Source of the DNA: Liolophura sinensis
Taxonomy: Eukaryota; Mollusca; Polyplacophora; Chitonida; Chitonidae
Assembly (NCBI RefSeq): GCF_032854445.1
Contig: NC_088304.1
Span: forward strand, 25,371,704-25,435,703
Direction of reading: 5' to 3'
Length of the DNA stretch: 64,000 nt
The translations under genes were made by a program, and so were the position numbers. Shown one piece after another: positions 10,331 to 58,821 of this stretch (position 1 is the stretch's first letter; the number at the start of each line of letters is the position of its first letter). The notes under the pieces were generated by a model. That model was not told the origin of the DNA. It worked only from the letters and a program-made list of their open reading frames with translations, and ran no database searches.

Positions 10331-12069
10331 AGTGACTGTCAAAAAAAAAAAAGGCCCTGTAAATAGTGTGCGGCACTGCCTTGACGGGCAGATAGATTAG
10401 AACGTGTTTTTCATTTCTGACTTTTCAACATGTAAATGTGTTGTTTGTCTAGGTAGGCCCTATATCTACTACGTGTACAAATTGACCTGAAGAAGAAAAC
10501 CAAGTAAACTAGGTAACGTTATGTCTGTTTAGATTCCACAATACCAAGGGTTGACCTATTTACAAGCAGTCGGCGACGAGGTGCATGTGGTTTGTATTAA
10601 CTGAAAATCGTCTGCTAAATCGGAAGTACTTATCTTTGAGATGACAACAGCTTGTTTCACGCCAGACGCAGACATATCGGCATGAAGCGTGAAGCGACAG
10701 CATTTTTGTTATTTACTGCCTTTGATTTGCAGACAACTGAACTGGCTAGTTTTTAATGGTAAGTTCGTGTTAGCCTATCTTATGTCGCCCAGCACTGTGC
10801 ATAGTGGGTCAACATAGCAGCATGCATACAACTTCAACTGAGCTGTAGCGGCCAGGTCAGAGTGTCAGAGCTCAACACCAGTTGTCTATGTTCAGAAAGC
10901 TGCTCTATTTCCAGCGGTAATTAAGGATAAGGTGGGCAACATATACAGGTGTTCAGTTTCAACTGTTTTGCAGAACAGACAGCCAGCAAGGTTAAAGAGA
11001 CTTAGTTTATTTAACATTTATGCATAAATGTACATCTGCAGGTGGACGTGGATAAGATCTGTTTGAAATTTTCATTGACGAATGAGAACTTAGATTGAGT
11101 TCAGTCTTCTGAGTTCAAAATACATGTACGCTGGATTTCTTCTACTGAACAGTCTCATTATTTTGGGGTTTGCTGACAGTTTAATTTAATTGGATTTCTT
11201 TACTAGAAAATCATGTTCTGTTCCCAACATAACCTCAAACAACCTTTTTAAGATCGAAAGAACCTGTAGAATGAATCAGGCAAAACATACAACTTGGTCA
11301 TGGGAGAAATTTTCGATCATTTACCATAAGTTTGTGGGTGAATGTTTATTAGTGAACCATCACATTTTTGTTCAATTTATTTCATAGTTTTAATACAGCT
11401 TGATTTGTTTCTGCACCCAACAGTTTAGGAAATCAAATGTTTTCGGCATCTAAAATGGCTCTAGACGTGACCTTGGTGGCAAAGTGTGCTGGCCTGCTCA
11501 GGGTAGTGTGGTTAGCTAAGGAAAATATTGTATGGCTTTGGTGGCCTAATGGTTAGAGCGTCCGCCTTGAAGTCGAGAGATATGGGATCAAACCCGGATT
11601 CAGTAATACTAAAGACTTTAAAAATGGTCTTGCTGTCTTGCTCGTCACTCAGTCTTGAAAGGTTATGGTGCAAGGAAACTGGTTGAACTGGTGTCAGTTT
11701 AGTGTGATTGGGTGGGGTTTCATGTCTGGTGTCAGCGGTATGGTATTTCAGTGGCGAAAGCAATTTATTGGTAGCATGTACTCGCCCTGCCACAACAAGA
11801 TACAGTATATATGTACATGCACCTTGTCATGTATACATGTATGACTAACATATTGTATGACGTGAAACGAATAAACAACGCCAAGTAATGTAGCTGTTGT
11901 GTATTCATTTTGTTGTATACTGGTATGTTCTTTATTTTTTACTGCCAAGTAATATAGGTTAACCAATAGGCCTTCATAATGGTAAATGTGAGGTTAGTTT
12001 GATTGGTCCAGGAGAATGGATCTAGAGTTGTGTCCCTTGGAATGTGATTTACAAATTTTTTAAATACAG
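10331..12069. other. spacer upstream of the glycosidase gene; possible 5' noncoding exon
   Basis: No open coding exon seen. TTTTTAATG|GTAAGT at 10759 could be the donor of a 5' untranslated exon, because an acceptor (TAAATACAG) ends at 12069 just before the start codon. A tRNA-headed SINE lies at 11528-11800. Confidence 0.4.
11528..11800 (+). mobile_element. tRNA-derived SINE, family B
   Basis: Head GGTGGCCTAATGGTTAGAGC and box B-like GGATCAAACCC, followed by a body with CTAAAGACTTTAAAA and GGTTGAACTGGTGTCAGT. Related body sequence is at 30993-31210 and, reversed, at 35870-36195. Confidence 0.7.
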
Positions 12070-12082
12070 GATTAAGTGAACC

Positions 12083-48056
<35,974 letters not shown>

Positions 48057-48099
48057 ACATGTTGGCGCTTCGGAAGTGATTAATCAATTTATGTACAGG

Positions 48100-48770
48100 A
48101 ACAAGGGTGTCCAGCAGTGAGGGTGTCCAGCAGTGGGGGTGTCCAGCAGTGAGGGTGTACCACAGCTAGGATGTACAACAATGAGGATGTACAGCAATTA
48201 CAGGAATTAGGGTGTACACCAGTGAGGGTGTACAGTAGTCAGGTGTACAGCATTGAGGATGTACAGCATTGCGGGTGTACAACAATGAGGATTTAAAGCA
48301 TTGATGGTGTACAGCAGTGAGGGAGTACAGCAACTAGGATGTACAACAGCAAGGGTGTACAGCATTAAGTATGTACAACATTGAGGGTGTATATAGCAAT
48401 GAGGGTGTACAACACTGAGGATGTACAGAATTGAGGTGTACAGACGTGAGGGTGTACAGAAGTGAGGATGTACAACAATGATGTACAGAACTGAGGGTGT
48501 ACAGCAGTGAGAGTGTACACCTATGAGGATGTGCAAAAGTGAGAGTATACAGCATTGATGATGTACAACAATGAGGGTATACAGCAGTGAGAGTGTACAG
48601 CAGTGAGGGTGTACAGAAGGGAGGGTGTAAAATAGTGAGGGTATACAGCACTGAAAGTGTGCAGCAGTGAGGGTGTACAAAAATGAGGGTGTACAGCAGT
48701 GACAGTGTAAAGTAGTCAGGTGGGCAACAGTGAGGGTGTACAGCATTGAAGTGTATAGCAGTTTCCGATC
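48100..48770 (+). repeat. 15-16 bp minisatellite in the putative 3' UTR
   Basis: About 40 degenerate units of GGTGTACAGCAGTGAG. It starts some 45 bases after the stop codon and lies before the first AATAAA (about 48947), so it is probably transcribed. Copied at 53705-54375. Open frames on the minus strand are repeat by-products. Confidence 0.9.
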
Positions 48771-48944
48771 AATGAGGGTGGCAATGTATATTGTTCAAAA
48801 CAATACTGTTCAAACGTGTTAAAACAGTACCAGCCTATCTCATTTATATATTATAGGTGCATGGTGCGGATGTTCCAGGAGTGTAGATGAGCTTTGTTGA
48901 GGTGTGGTGCATTCAAACATGCAAATTAGCACCTCGCCTATACC

Positions 48945-48951
48945 GCAAATA
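48945..48951 (+). other. poly(A) signal candidate for glycosidase gene
   Basis: CGCAAATAAAATACAC holds AATAAA. The unit 2 counterpart CGCAATAAAATACAC is near 54557. A second AATAAA is near 49208. Confidence 0.45.
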
Positions 48952-49734
48952 AAATACACTTCATGTGAGAAGAGTGAAGACGAAAGCCCTGCTGAATAAA
49001 TATCCGGTGATCAGTATTAGTGGCGTATCTTGAATGATATATAAGCCTGGTTGTTTTAGAACTTCAGTCAACTCGTTTTACCTGGATACTGGGGGCGGTG
49101 TATTGCTCGCGGATCGAAAGCTTTATGGCCAAATCCTACGATGAGAATTTCGTTGAACACTGATGTTCGGGTTACCCTGTGTGAGGGCGACTTATCTGAA
49201 AACTAAAAAATAAAGTACCAACAAGGCTAATAAGTTAAGCAATTGCCGTTTCGCAGCTTACTTTAAACTTGTATACTCTTTCTGTAAGAACACAGATGTT
49301 ATTTCAATTATTTCATCTGAAGGTGCTCTTATTTTGAAATTTTTTTATCATTACGTGTGAGAATGAGAATAGCTGTCTCAATCAGTTCTGCTCTGAACGG
49401 TAGTTTAACCTCGTGTACAATGTCATGCCTATCATAGGCATCATTGGTGTTATAATTCTCGAAAAAGACCCAGGACTTATACTGCTTTTCTGTGGTTCAG
49501 AAGCAGTCATTTTGTGGACTTTTGGTAGCAGTTATATATTTTTGAAGAATATATTCAATACCTGTGGGTTGTATTGATACCCGAACGTATCTCCATGTTT
49601 CTTTTTTTATCACGCGCAAGTTGCACGTCTGATTTACCTCAGTGTCCGGAGTGAATGTCGTCATGGCTGTTTATAGTAATAATTGTTAAACTTTTATGTA
49701 ATCCCGGTGGTGGTGTCAAATATATTCTTAAAGC

Positions 49735-50215
49735 TGAAGAAAACGTAAAAAAGTTCAGAGGAAAGATTGCGACGAGTTAGTTGTAAATGTCGTCTTCAAT
49801 TTTTTTTTCGATTTTTCTTTAGAGCAAAAACACTTGAAAATAATTTTTGTATGGTGGGTTTTTGGGACCACCTTTTGTGTAATAATAGTTTAAATGATGA
49901 TGTAACACATGTTTTTTAAATATATTTGCACTAGAATTTAGTCTTTCCATATTTATATCTTTGATGTATTCATAAATATTATCAACAGATTAAATGCATA
50001 TGTTTGGATATAAACGACAAATTTACATTCAAATAAGTTTATTAGATGTGGATCACATCCTTATTTAGAACATTATTACGCAACGACGATAAATACTAAA
50101 AGGTGGTCCCAAATCATAAAGAAATATTTTCAAATACCCTTTTTTTATGGAAAAAATATTGAAGACCATATTTCCAAATACGTTTTGACGCTTTTTATCA
50201 TATTTTCATTCTTTA
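49735..50215. mobile_element. foldback element, diverged copy of the 46.5-kb element
   Basis: GCTGAAGAAAACGTAAAAAA, GTATGGTGGGTTTTTGGGAC and, inverted, AAAGGTGGTCCCAAATCA and AATATTGAAGACCATATTT. Also present in unit 2 at 55345-55825. Confidence 0.7.
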
Positions 50216-50554
50216 AATGCGACTTCAAACCGAAACTTGCAAATCTTGTCAAATGATATAAGTTGTTCAGTTGTTTTTGTTCACAGTGGTTGTCTCAAAA
50301 GCTGGTCTCACCTCTCCGTTTGTAGGCAGACGCCACGCGGCGTCTCTTTCAAATCACAAATGTGCTTATTGCCTACAGTGCCCTTAACTTCCTGACAAGC
50401 TCAAACAGCTGTGCGACTACCATGGTTACTAGGGGGCGACATTCTGTCTTGATAAGCTTGGTACGCGTACATTGTCAGCTTGCAAAACACCTTTTGTTGC
50501 AATAATTCCCCATAAGACGTTTGTACCTATATGTACCATCTCTTGTCTTCTACT

Positions 50555-50996
50555 AGTGGAACACAATGACCCAGCAGGCCTCTCACCCAATGCGATTACA
50601 CTCTCTGGGCCTGGATATGGCGCAGATTCAAATGCTGGAAACTGCCTGGCATAAGCCCGGGTTTAAAACCAACAAATATATGTCAACTGTCTTTCGGGTT
50701 CATTCCACTAACAGCCTCCCACAGAAGCAATAACGACAATGTTGTTATATAATATTCGGTGTTTAGCATGCGAGCGCAGCGTAGTAATAATGAGGAGACT
50801 TTCACCAATGTGGTCGATGTGAGTTCAAATGCTGTCATTCTTTCCAATCTTACGTTGGAAGGTCTACCAGTATTATGCGCGTGGCCATGGGTCCCCCCCC
50901 CCCCCCCAATCTCTGCCTGGTTCCTTCCCGCCGCGGCCTAATAGGCCTAAGCGAAGTATTCTTGAGTGCGGCCGTAAAACACCAGTCCATGTAAAT
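50555..50996 (+). mobile_element. two degraded SINE copies
   Basis: 50555-50660 keeps AATGACCCAGCAGGCCTCTC and AGATTCAAATGCTGG. 50758-50996 keeps AGCATGCGAGCGCAGCGTAG, GATGTGAGTTCAAATGC and TTCTTGAGTGCGGCC, interrupted by a run of about 15 C. Copies at 56165-56280 and 56366-56612. Confidence 0.65.
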
Positions 50997-50999
50997 TAA

Positions 51000-51845
51000 C
51001 GAATAAATCAATGCAGTGACATTGCTGATTACATATACCTGCGACTAAATGTCTGACATCAACGCCTTTCTTAAAATAATGGTTTTAGATCCAAATTCCT
51101 TGGCACGTAAAAGCAGCGACTTATTTAGACAGTTTGCCATTGGTATATTTATTTGGCTCACATTGTATTTTGCTGTCTACAGACGTACAAAAACAACATG
51201 AACATATGTTATGTTTAATGTGGCATATAATGCAGACATGATGACTGCCCTGTGACACGATTTTTACCAGTTGGCAGACGCTTGGTTAATTCAACTTTGT
51301 TCTGAACGGGTTTGAGGAAATCCAAACATTATGACCATGTTAGAGCCTGAATGGTTTGTTGGTTATGTGTGGGGAAGGTTTGGGAAGGAAAAGGGGGAGG
51401 GGGGTATCCTTGCTGTACCACTAAGTGCAGACCCAATTAGCTAGAGTTTTCTTGGTCCGATAGAGAGTGTGCCACAGCAGCTGGCACGGTTAGCTTGGGG
51501 GAAACAACTAGATAACATTTCTCCATCATTTTCGGCTTATTTTCATTTCCGTCATTGCGACAAAACACAGTGTGAGGACGCTATTTAAGGGGGTTATCGG
51601 CTAGTGTCAGGGGGAAATAAAAAATATCATTCATGTTTCAGCCAAAATGTACAGAGGAAACAAAAAATCTACATGCCTTAATACATGGCCATATATGTAA
51701 ATAACACAAATATTATTTACGAATATTGCTGTTGCAAGGCCGAATAAGTCTCCAAAATGGTTCATTTATGTGTGAAGAATTGACGTTGACATTTTCGTTG
51801 ATACTATAACAGATACATACCGTTCAGCATAATACAAAAGCATGG
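51000..51845. other. spacer, no gene seen
   Basis: Non-repetitive sequence apart from its unit 2 copy. No exon pattern was recognised on either strand. Confidence 0.4.
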
Positions 51846-51972
51846 ATACTCCGAAAAACTGAGAAGTCACATACATGACGTTTCAATATTTCGACAAAAT
51901 TATATTTGTCATCTTCAGGATACGTACGTATGGAAACGTTATAACACGCGACTTCTTCTTTTTTTCGGAGTA
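51846..51972. mobile_element. small foldback element
   Basis: GATACTCCGAAAAACTGAG at the left and TTTTTTTCGGAGTATC at the right are inverted, with GAAGTC and GACTTC just inside. Length is about 127 bases. Copied near 57446-57582. Confidence 0.75.
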
Positions 51973-53609
51973 TCTGAGCTTTGCAATATGCCATGCTTAT
52001 TGAAGGATAAACACGCTTTCACATAACCGTTCACAGTACGCAATTTAGGCATGCAGACTACACTAATTTCCTCTCAGTTTCAAACAGTTCAATTATTGAT
52101 TTAGGATTTTTACTCTTTGTTCTTTTTGTGGCTCACATAATTTGTTGTGGTTTGTTTCTAAGTGTGCCACTCTGTAAGGTTTTTTGTGAAATTGTAGTTG
52201 TAAATCAGTTAATCCCCATGCCGTGTGAACTTGATATTGAACAATCCATGTGTGTGAAAATGCTGAATTATTATTCTTTATATGACCCCTACGGTGCAGC
52301 ACCTTGTTAAAAGAAACTGACAGTCCTGAAAACATGTTCGGGTTTCGTATAATTATGTATAAGTAGCTTTAGCAATGTATACACGCAATAATTATAAAGG
52401 TATAGTTTTAGTTTTACCGTCATGCAACCTAACCTAATTACGCTGACACATTCATATGCATAAGTATGGGTGCATATCGCACAATTGCCTGACAATATTC
52501 ATTTTTATGCACCTTTCCACGAACTGTCCATTTTCGAGACAAATGCTACTCCATGAACCCACCTGAATACCTGCTGGTTACACTAGTAAAACTGACAAGT
52601 AAGCTAACCATTTGCTCCTTAAAAAGGCTCACACACTTCTGCGATGAAACAGACAGTAATCGGGGACAGAATATAATCGTACTCAACCATAACTTTTCCG
52701 TTTGTTATTAGACATGAAAGAAACTTGATATGTAAATTGACAGAAAAATCTCCACAATGTAAGTTTTTGAAACTGCCAAGCGCTGATTGTCGGACAAGTG
52801 TCTGCACCGACTGAAGTATTTTTTTTAGCGTTCTTCTGATTGGCTAAGTCAAATTTTGGAGGCGTAGCACTCGAATGGTTTATTAGTAACCAACCTATGA
52901 GCATTTCTGCCTATGCAAAGGTTTTACCTGACTGCATTTTCCTGAAAAATTCACGCAAAAATATTATAAATAAAGGTCATGATGAAGTATTGCAAGAAAG
53001 ATTGGTGCTGAAACTTGTTTTTTTTCAAGGAGGATATCTTTCTATCTTCCAACTAAAGGCCAAAACTGATAAGTTTCAGGCGAAATCAGGATAAACAGTG
53101 ATGAGCGAAATTTAAAGTCATATATGAAGCATTTACAGGTATCTGAAGTATTTTCTGATGCAAAACAGTTTACTTTTCAACCTCTTGGGATCTTAGCCCA
53201 TTAAAACCCTTGGGTTCTAATCACAAGAATCAGTCTTTGTTGTCGTGAAGCATTTTCTTTTCTAAATTCTTCCCAAATTTTAAAAATCGTGCAGAAAATA
53301 TTAGTTTGCTTTCAAAACGTTGATCAAATTCTTGACTGCTTGTGTCACTTTATAACCTGAGTGAAAAAGTTCACATATATATATATATACAGTATATATA
53401 TGTACATACATATATTTATATATATATGTCCACATTTACAACCTGGTTGTGACGGTTGTGGGTTGGTTTTCCCTGGGCTCTTCCCCGTATACTCTACCAT
53501 AATGCTGGCCGCTGGCGTATAAGTGAAATATTCTTGAGTACGGCATAAAACACCAATCAAATCAAATCAAGCCAATCCACATTCACAGTATTCTTTTTTG
53601 TTGTTACAG

Positions 53610-53667
53610 TCACCAAACTGGATGGACTGCTTTAGTTGCAGAACTGTTTGAAGATTTAACAGTTTGA
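53610..53667 (+). other. second copy of glycosidase exon 19
   Basis: All 58 bases match exon 19 and the acceptor TTGTTACAG is kept. It could be spliced to exon 18 in place of 47999-48056 and would give the same protein with another 3' UTR. It has no upstream exons of its own, so it is not a separate gene. Confidence 0.9.
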
Positions 53668-53704
53668 ACATGTTGGCGCTTCGGAAGTGATTAATCAATT
53701 TATG

Positions 53705-54375
53705 TACAGGAACAAGGTGTCCAGCAGTGAGGGTGTCCAGCAGTGGGGGTGTCCAGCAGTGAGGGTGTACACAACTAGGATGTACAACAATGAGGATGTA
53801 CAGCAATTACAGGAATTAGGGTGTACACCAGTGAGGGTGTACAGTAGTCAGGTGTACAGCATTGAGGATGTACAGCATTGCGGGTGTACAACAATGAGGA
53901 TTTAAAGCATTGATGGTGTACAGCAGTGAGGGAGTACAGCAACTAGGATGTACAACAGCAAGGGGTGTACAGCATTAAGTATGTACAACATTGAGGGTGT
54001 ATATAGCAATGAGGGTGTACAACACTGAGGATGTACAGATTGAGGTGTACAGACGTGAGGGTGTACAGAAGTGAGGATGTACAACAATGATGTACAGAAC
54101 TGAGGGTGTACAGCAGTGAGAGTGTACACCTATGAGGATGTGCAAAAAGTGAGAGTATACAGCATTGATGATGTACAACAATGAGGGTATCAGCAGTGAG
54201 AGTGTACAGCAGTGAGGGTGTACAGAAGTGAGGGTGTAAAATAGTGAGGGTATACAGCACTGAAAGTGTGCAGCAGTGAGGGTGTACAAAAATGAGGGTG
54301 TACAGCAGTGACAGTGTAAAGTAGTCAGGTGGGCAACAGTGAGGGTGTACAGCATTGAAGTGTATAGCAGTTTCC
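53705..54375 (+). repeat. 15-16 bp minisatellite, unit 2 copy
   Basis: Same order of variant units as at 48100-48770, with single-base gains and losses. Confidence 0.9.
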
Positions 54376-57300
54376 GATCAATGAGGGTGGCAATGTATAT
54401 TGTTCAAACAATACTGTTCAAACGTGTTAAAACAGTACCAGCCTATCTCATTTATATATTATAGGTTGCATGGTGCGGATGTTCCAGGAGTGTAGATGAG
54501 CTTTGTTGAGGTGTGGTGCATTCAAACATGCAAATTAGCACCTCGCCTATACCGCAATAAAATACACTTCATGTGAGAAGAGTGAAGACGAAAGCCCTGC
54601 TGAATAAATATCCGGTGATCAGTATTAGTGGCGTATCTTGAATGATATATAAGCCTGGTTGTTTTAGAACTTCAGTCAACTCGTTTTACCTGGATACTGG
54701 GGGCGGTGTATTGCTCGCGGATCGAAAGCTTTATGGCCAAATCCTACGATGAGAATTTCGTTGATCACTGATGTTCGGGTTACCCTGTGTGAGGGCGACT
54801 TATCTGAAAACTAAAAAATAAAGTACCAACAAGGCTAATAAGTTAAGCAATTGCCGTTTCGCAGCTTACTTTAAACTTGTATACTCTTCTGTAAGAACAC
54901 AGATGTTATTTCAATTATTTCATCTGAAGGTGCTCTTATTTTGAAATTTTTTTATCATTACGTGTGAGAATGAGAATAGCTGTCTCAATCAGTTTCTGCT
55001 CTGAACGGTAGTTTAACCTCGTGTACAATGTCATGCCTATCATAGGCATCATTGGTGTTATAATTCTCGAAAAAGACCCAGGACTTATACTGCTTGCTTT
55101 TCTGTGGTTCAGAAGCAGTCATTTTGTGGACTTTTGGTAGCAGTTATATATTTTTGAAGAATATATTCAATACCTGTGGGTTGTATTGATACCCGAACGT
55201 ATCTCCATGTTTCTTTTTTTATCACGCGCAAGTTGCACGTCTGATTTACCTCAGTGTCCGGAGTGAATGTCGTCATGGCTGTTTATAGTAATAATTGTTA
55301 AACTTTTATGTAATCCCGGTGGTGGTGTCAAATATATTCTTAAAGCTGAAGAAAACGTAAAAAAGTTCAGAGGAAAGATTGCGACGAGTTAGTTGTAAAT
55401 GTCGTCTTCAATTTTTTTTTCGATTTTTCTTTAGAGCAAAAACACTTGAAAATAATTTTTGTATGGTGGGTTTTTGGGACCACCTTTTGTGTAATAATAG
55501 TTTAAATGATGATGTAACACATGTTTTTTAAATATATTTGCACTAGAATTTAGTCTTTCCATATTTATATCTTTGATGTATTCATAAATATTATCAACAG
55601 ATTAAATGCATATGTTTGGATATAAACGACAAATTTACATTCAAATAAGTTTATTAGATGTGGATCACATCCTTATTTAGAACATTATTACGCAACGACG
55701 ATAAATACTAAAAGGTGGTCCCAAATCATAAAGAAATATTTTCAAATACCCTTTTTTTATGGAAAAAATATTGAAGACCATATTTCCAAATACGTTTTGA
55801 CGCTTTTTATCATATTTTCATTCTTTAAATGCGACTTCAAACCGAAACTTGCAAATCTTGTCAAATGATATAAGTTGTTCAGTTGTTTTTGTTCACAGTG
55901 GTTGTCTCAAAAGCTGGTCTCACCTCTCCGTTTGTAGGCAGACGCCACGCGGCGTCTCTTTCAAATCACAAATGTGCTTATTGCCTACAGTGCCCTTTAA
56001 CTTCCTGACAAGCTCAAACAGCTGTGCGACTACCATGGTTACTAGGGGGCGACATTCTGTCTTGATAAGCTTGGTACGCGTACATTGTCAGCTTGCAAAA
56101 CACCTTTTGTTGCAATAATTCCCCATAAGACGTTGTACCTATATGTACCATCTCTTGTCTTCTACTAGTGGAACACAATGACCCAGCAGCCTCTCACCAA
56201 TGCGATTACACTCTCTGGGCGGATATGGCGCAGATTCAAATGCTGGAAACTGCCTGGCATAAGCCCGGGTTTAAAACCAACAATATATGTCAACTGTCTT
56301 CGGGTTCATTCCACTAACAGCCTCCCACAGAAGCAATAACGACAATGTTGTTATATAATATTCGGTGTTTAGCATGCGAGCGCAGCGTAGTAATAATGAG
56401 GAGACTTTCACCAATGTGGTCGATGTGAGTTCAAATGCTGTCATTCTTTCCAATCTTACGTTGGAAGGTCTACCAGTATTATGCGCGTGGCCATGGGTCC
56501 CCCCCCCCCCCCCCACAATCTCTGCCTGGTTCCTTCCCGCCGCGGCCTAATAGGCCTAAGCGAAGTATTCTTGAGTGCGGCGTAAAACACCAGTCATGTA
56601 AATTAACGAATAAATCAATGCAGTGACATTGCTGATTACATATACCTGCGACTAAATGTCTGACATCAACGCCTTTCTTAAAATAATGGTTTTTAGATCC
56701 AAATTCCTTGGCACGTAAAAGCTGCGACTTATTTAGACAGTTGCCATTGGTATATTTATTTGGCTCACATTGTATTTTTGCTGTCTACAGACGTACAAAA
56801 ACAACATGAACATATGTTATGTTTAATGTGGCATATAATGCAGACATGATGACTGCCCTGTGACAGATTTTTACCAGTTGGCAGAAGCTTGGTTAATTCA
56901 ACTTTGTTCTGAAAGGGTTTGAGGAAATCCAAACATTATGACCATGTTAGAGCCTGAATGGTTTGTTGGTTATGTGTGGGGAAGGTTGGGAAGGAAAACG
57001 GGGAGGGGGGGTATCCTTGCTGTACCACTAAGTGCAGACCCAATTAGCTAGAGTTTTCTTGGTACGATAGAGAGTGTGCCACAGCAGCTGGCACGGTTAG
57101 CTTGGGGGAAACAACTAGATAACATTTCTCCATCATTTTCGGCTTATTTTCATTCCGTCATTGCGACAAAACACAGTGTGAGGACGCTATTTAAGGGGAT
57201 TATCGGCTTGTGTCAGGGGAAATAAAAATATCATTCATGTTTCAGCCAAAATGTACAGAGGAAACAAAAATCTACATGCCTTAATACATGGCCATATATG

Positions 57301-58682
57301 TAAATAACACAAATATTCTTTACGAATATTGCTGTTGCAAGGCCGAATAAGTCTCCAGAATGGTTCATTTATGTGTGAAGAATTGACGTTGACATTTTCG
57401 TTGATACTATAACAGATACATACCGTTCAGCCTAATACAAAAGCATGGATACTCCGAAAAACTGAGAAGTCACATACATGACGTTTTAATATTTCGACAA
57501 AATTATATTTGTCATCTTCAGGATACGTACGTATGGAAACGTATAACACGCGACTTATTCTTTTTTTTCGGAGTATCTGAGCTTTGCAATATGCCATGCT
57601 TATTGAAGGATAAACACGCTTTCACATACCGTTCACAGTACGCAATTTAGGCATGCAGACTACACTAATTTCCTCTCAGTTTCAAACAGTTCAATTATTG
57701 ATTTAGGATTTTTACTCTTTGTTCTTTTTGTGGCTCACATAATTTGTTGTGGTTTGTTTCTAAGTGTGCCACTCTGTAAGGTTTTTTTGTGAAATTGTAG
57801 TTGTAAATCAGTTAATCCCCATGCCGTGTGAACTTGATATTGAACAATCCATGTGTGTGAAATGCTGAATTATTATTCTTTATATGACCCCTACGGTGCA
57901 GCACCTTGTTAAAAGAAACTGACAGTCCTGAAAACATGTTCGGGTTTCGTATAATTATGTATAAGTAGCTTTAGTATTGTATACACGCAATAATTATAAA
58001 GGTATAGTTTTAGTTTTACCCGTCATGCAACCTAACCGAATTACGCTGACACATTCATATGCATAAGTATGGGTGCATATCGCACAATTGCCTGACAATA
58101 TTCATTTTATGCACCTTTCCACGAACCTGTCCATTTTCGAGACAAATGCTACTCCATGAACCCACCTGAATACCTGCTGGTTACACTAGTAAAACTGACA
58201 AGTAAGCTAACCATTTACTCCTTAAAAAAGGCTCCACACACTTCTGCGATGAAACTGACAGTAATCGGGTACAGAATATAATCATACTCAACCATAACTT
58301 TTCCGTTTGTTATTAGACATGAAAGAACTTGATATGTAAATTGACAGAAAAATCTCCACAAGGTAAGTTTTTGAAACTGCCAAGCGCTGATTGTCGGACA
58401 AGGTGTCTGCACGGACTGAAGTATTTTTTTTAGCGTTCTTCCTGATTGGCTAAGTCAAATTTTGGAGGCGTAGCACTCGAATGGTTTATTAGTAACCAAC
58501 CTATCAGCAATTGGCATGGGTCGGCCAGAGTTTGCTTGTTTAGATAATAACCTCAGTGAAAGGAGCGACCCCCCGCCCACCACCACACCCCTTATATAAC
58601 ATACATTTATTACCTGGATTTCCACCCCAAGCTTACAACCTCGCATCCCCGTCGCGTCCCCACGCATGCCAGCCGGTTTGTG

Positions 58683-58691
58683 TATATATAA
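58683..58691 (+). promoter_or_regulatory. TATA box of sulfotransferase gene
   Basis: TATATATAAGG stands about 100 bases before the start codon at 58782. It lies about 180 bases right of the end of duplication unit 2. Confidence 0.65.
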
Positions 58692-58781
58692 GGACTCGGC
58701 CTAATTGCACAGTTGTTCAAGAACAAGGTTTTGGGTCAGATTACTAAATCGCCAGCAGTTACCGACTTCCTTCTCAGCAAA

Positions 58782-58821
58782 ATGGGTCTCGATCATGCCG
58801 ATGGTGCATCACAAGAACCAG
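58782..58821 (+). CDS. sulfotransferase exon 1 (start codon)
   Basis: ATG in CAAAATGGG, 13 codons (MGLDHADGASQEP) and one base, donor G|GTTGGT. It is short and not conserved, so the exon rests on the TATA box position, an open start and a matching phase with exon 2. Confidence 0.6.

Larger units (their letters stand above)
52898..58504 (+). repeat. tandem duplication, unit 2 (about 5.6 kb)
   Basis: Joined directly to unit 1: CCAACCTA|TGAGCATTTC. It ends at AACCAACCTAT (58504), after which the sequence leaves the repeat. The junction shares only a few bases (AGCA) with the outside. It carries a second intact terminal exon but no copy of exon 18. Confidence 0.95.

Noticed and set aside
48207-48746. 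Minus-strand open frame of 179 codons with LLYTLTVVHPHCCTP-type repeats (and its copy near 54000)
   Set aside because: By-product of the 15-16 base minisatellite; units shift frame between the two duplication copies.
53610-53667. Second glycosidase gene in duplication unit 2
   Set aside because: Only the terminal exon is duplicated; exons 1-18 are not.
58555-58747. Coding exon in the open frame before the sulfotransferase start
   Set aside because: It spans the TATA box and shows no family similarity; it is probably promoter and 5' UTR.
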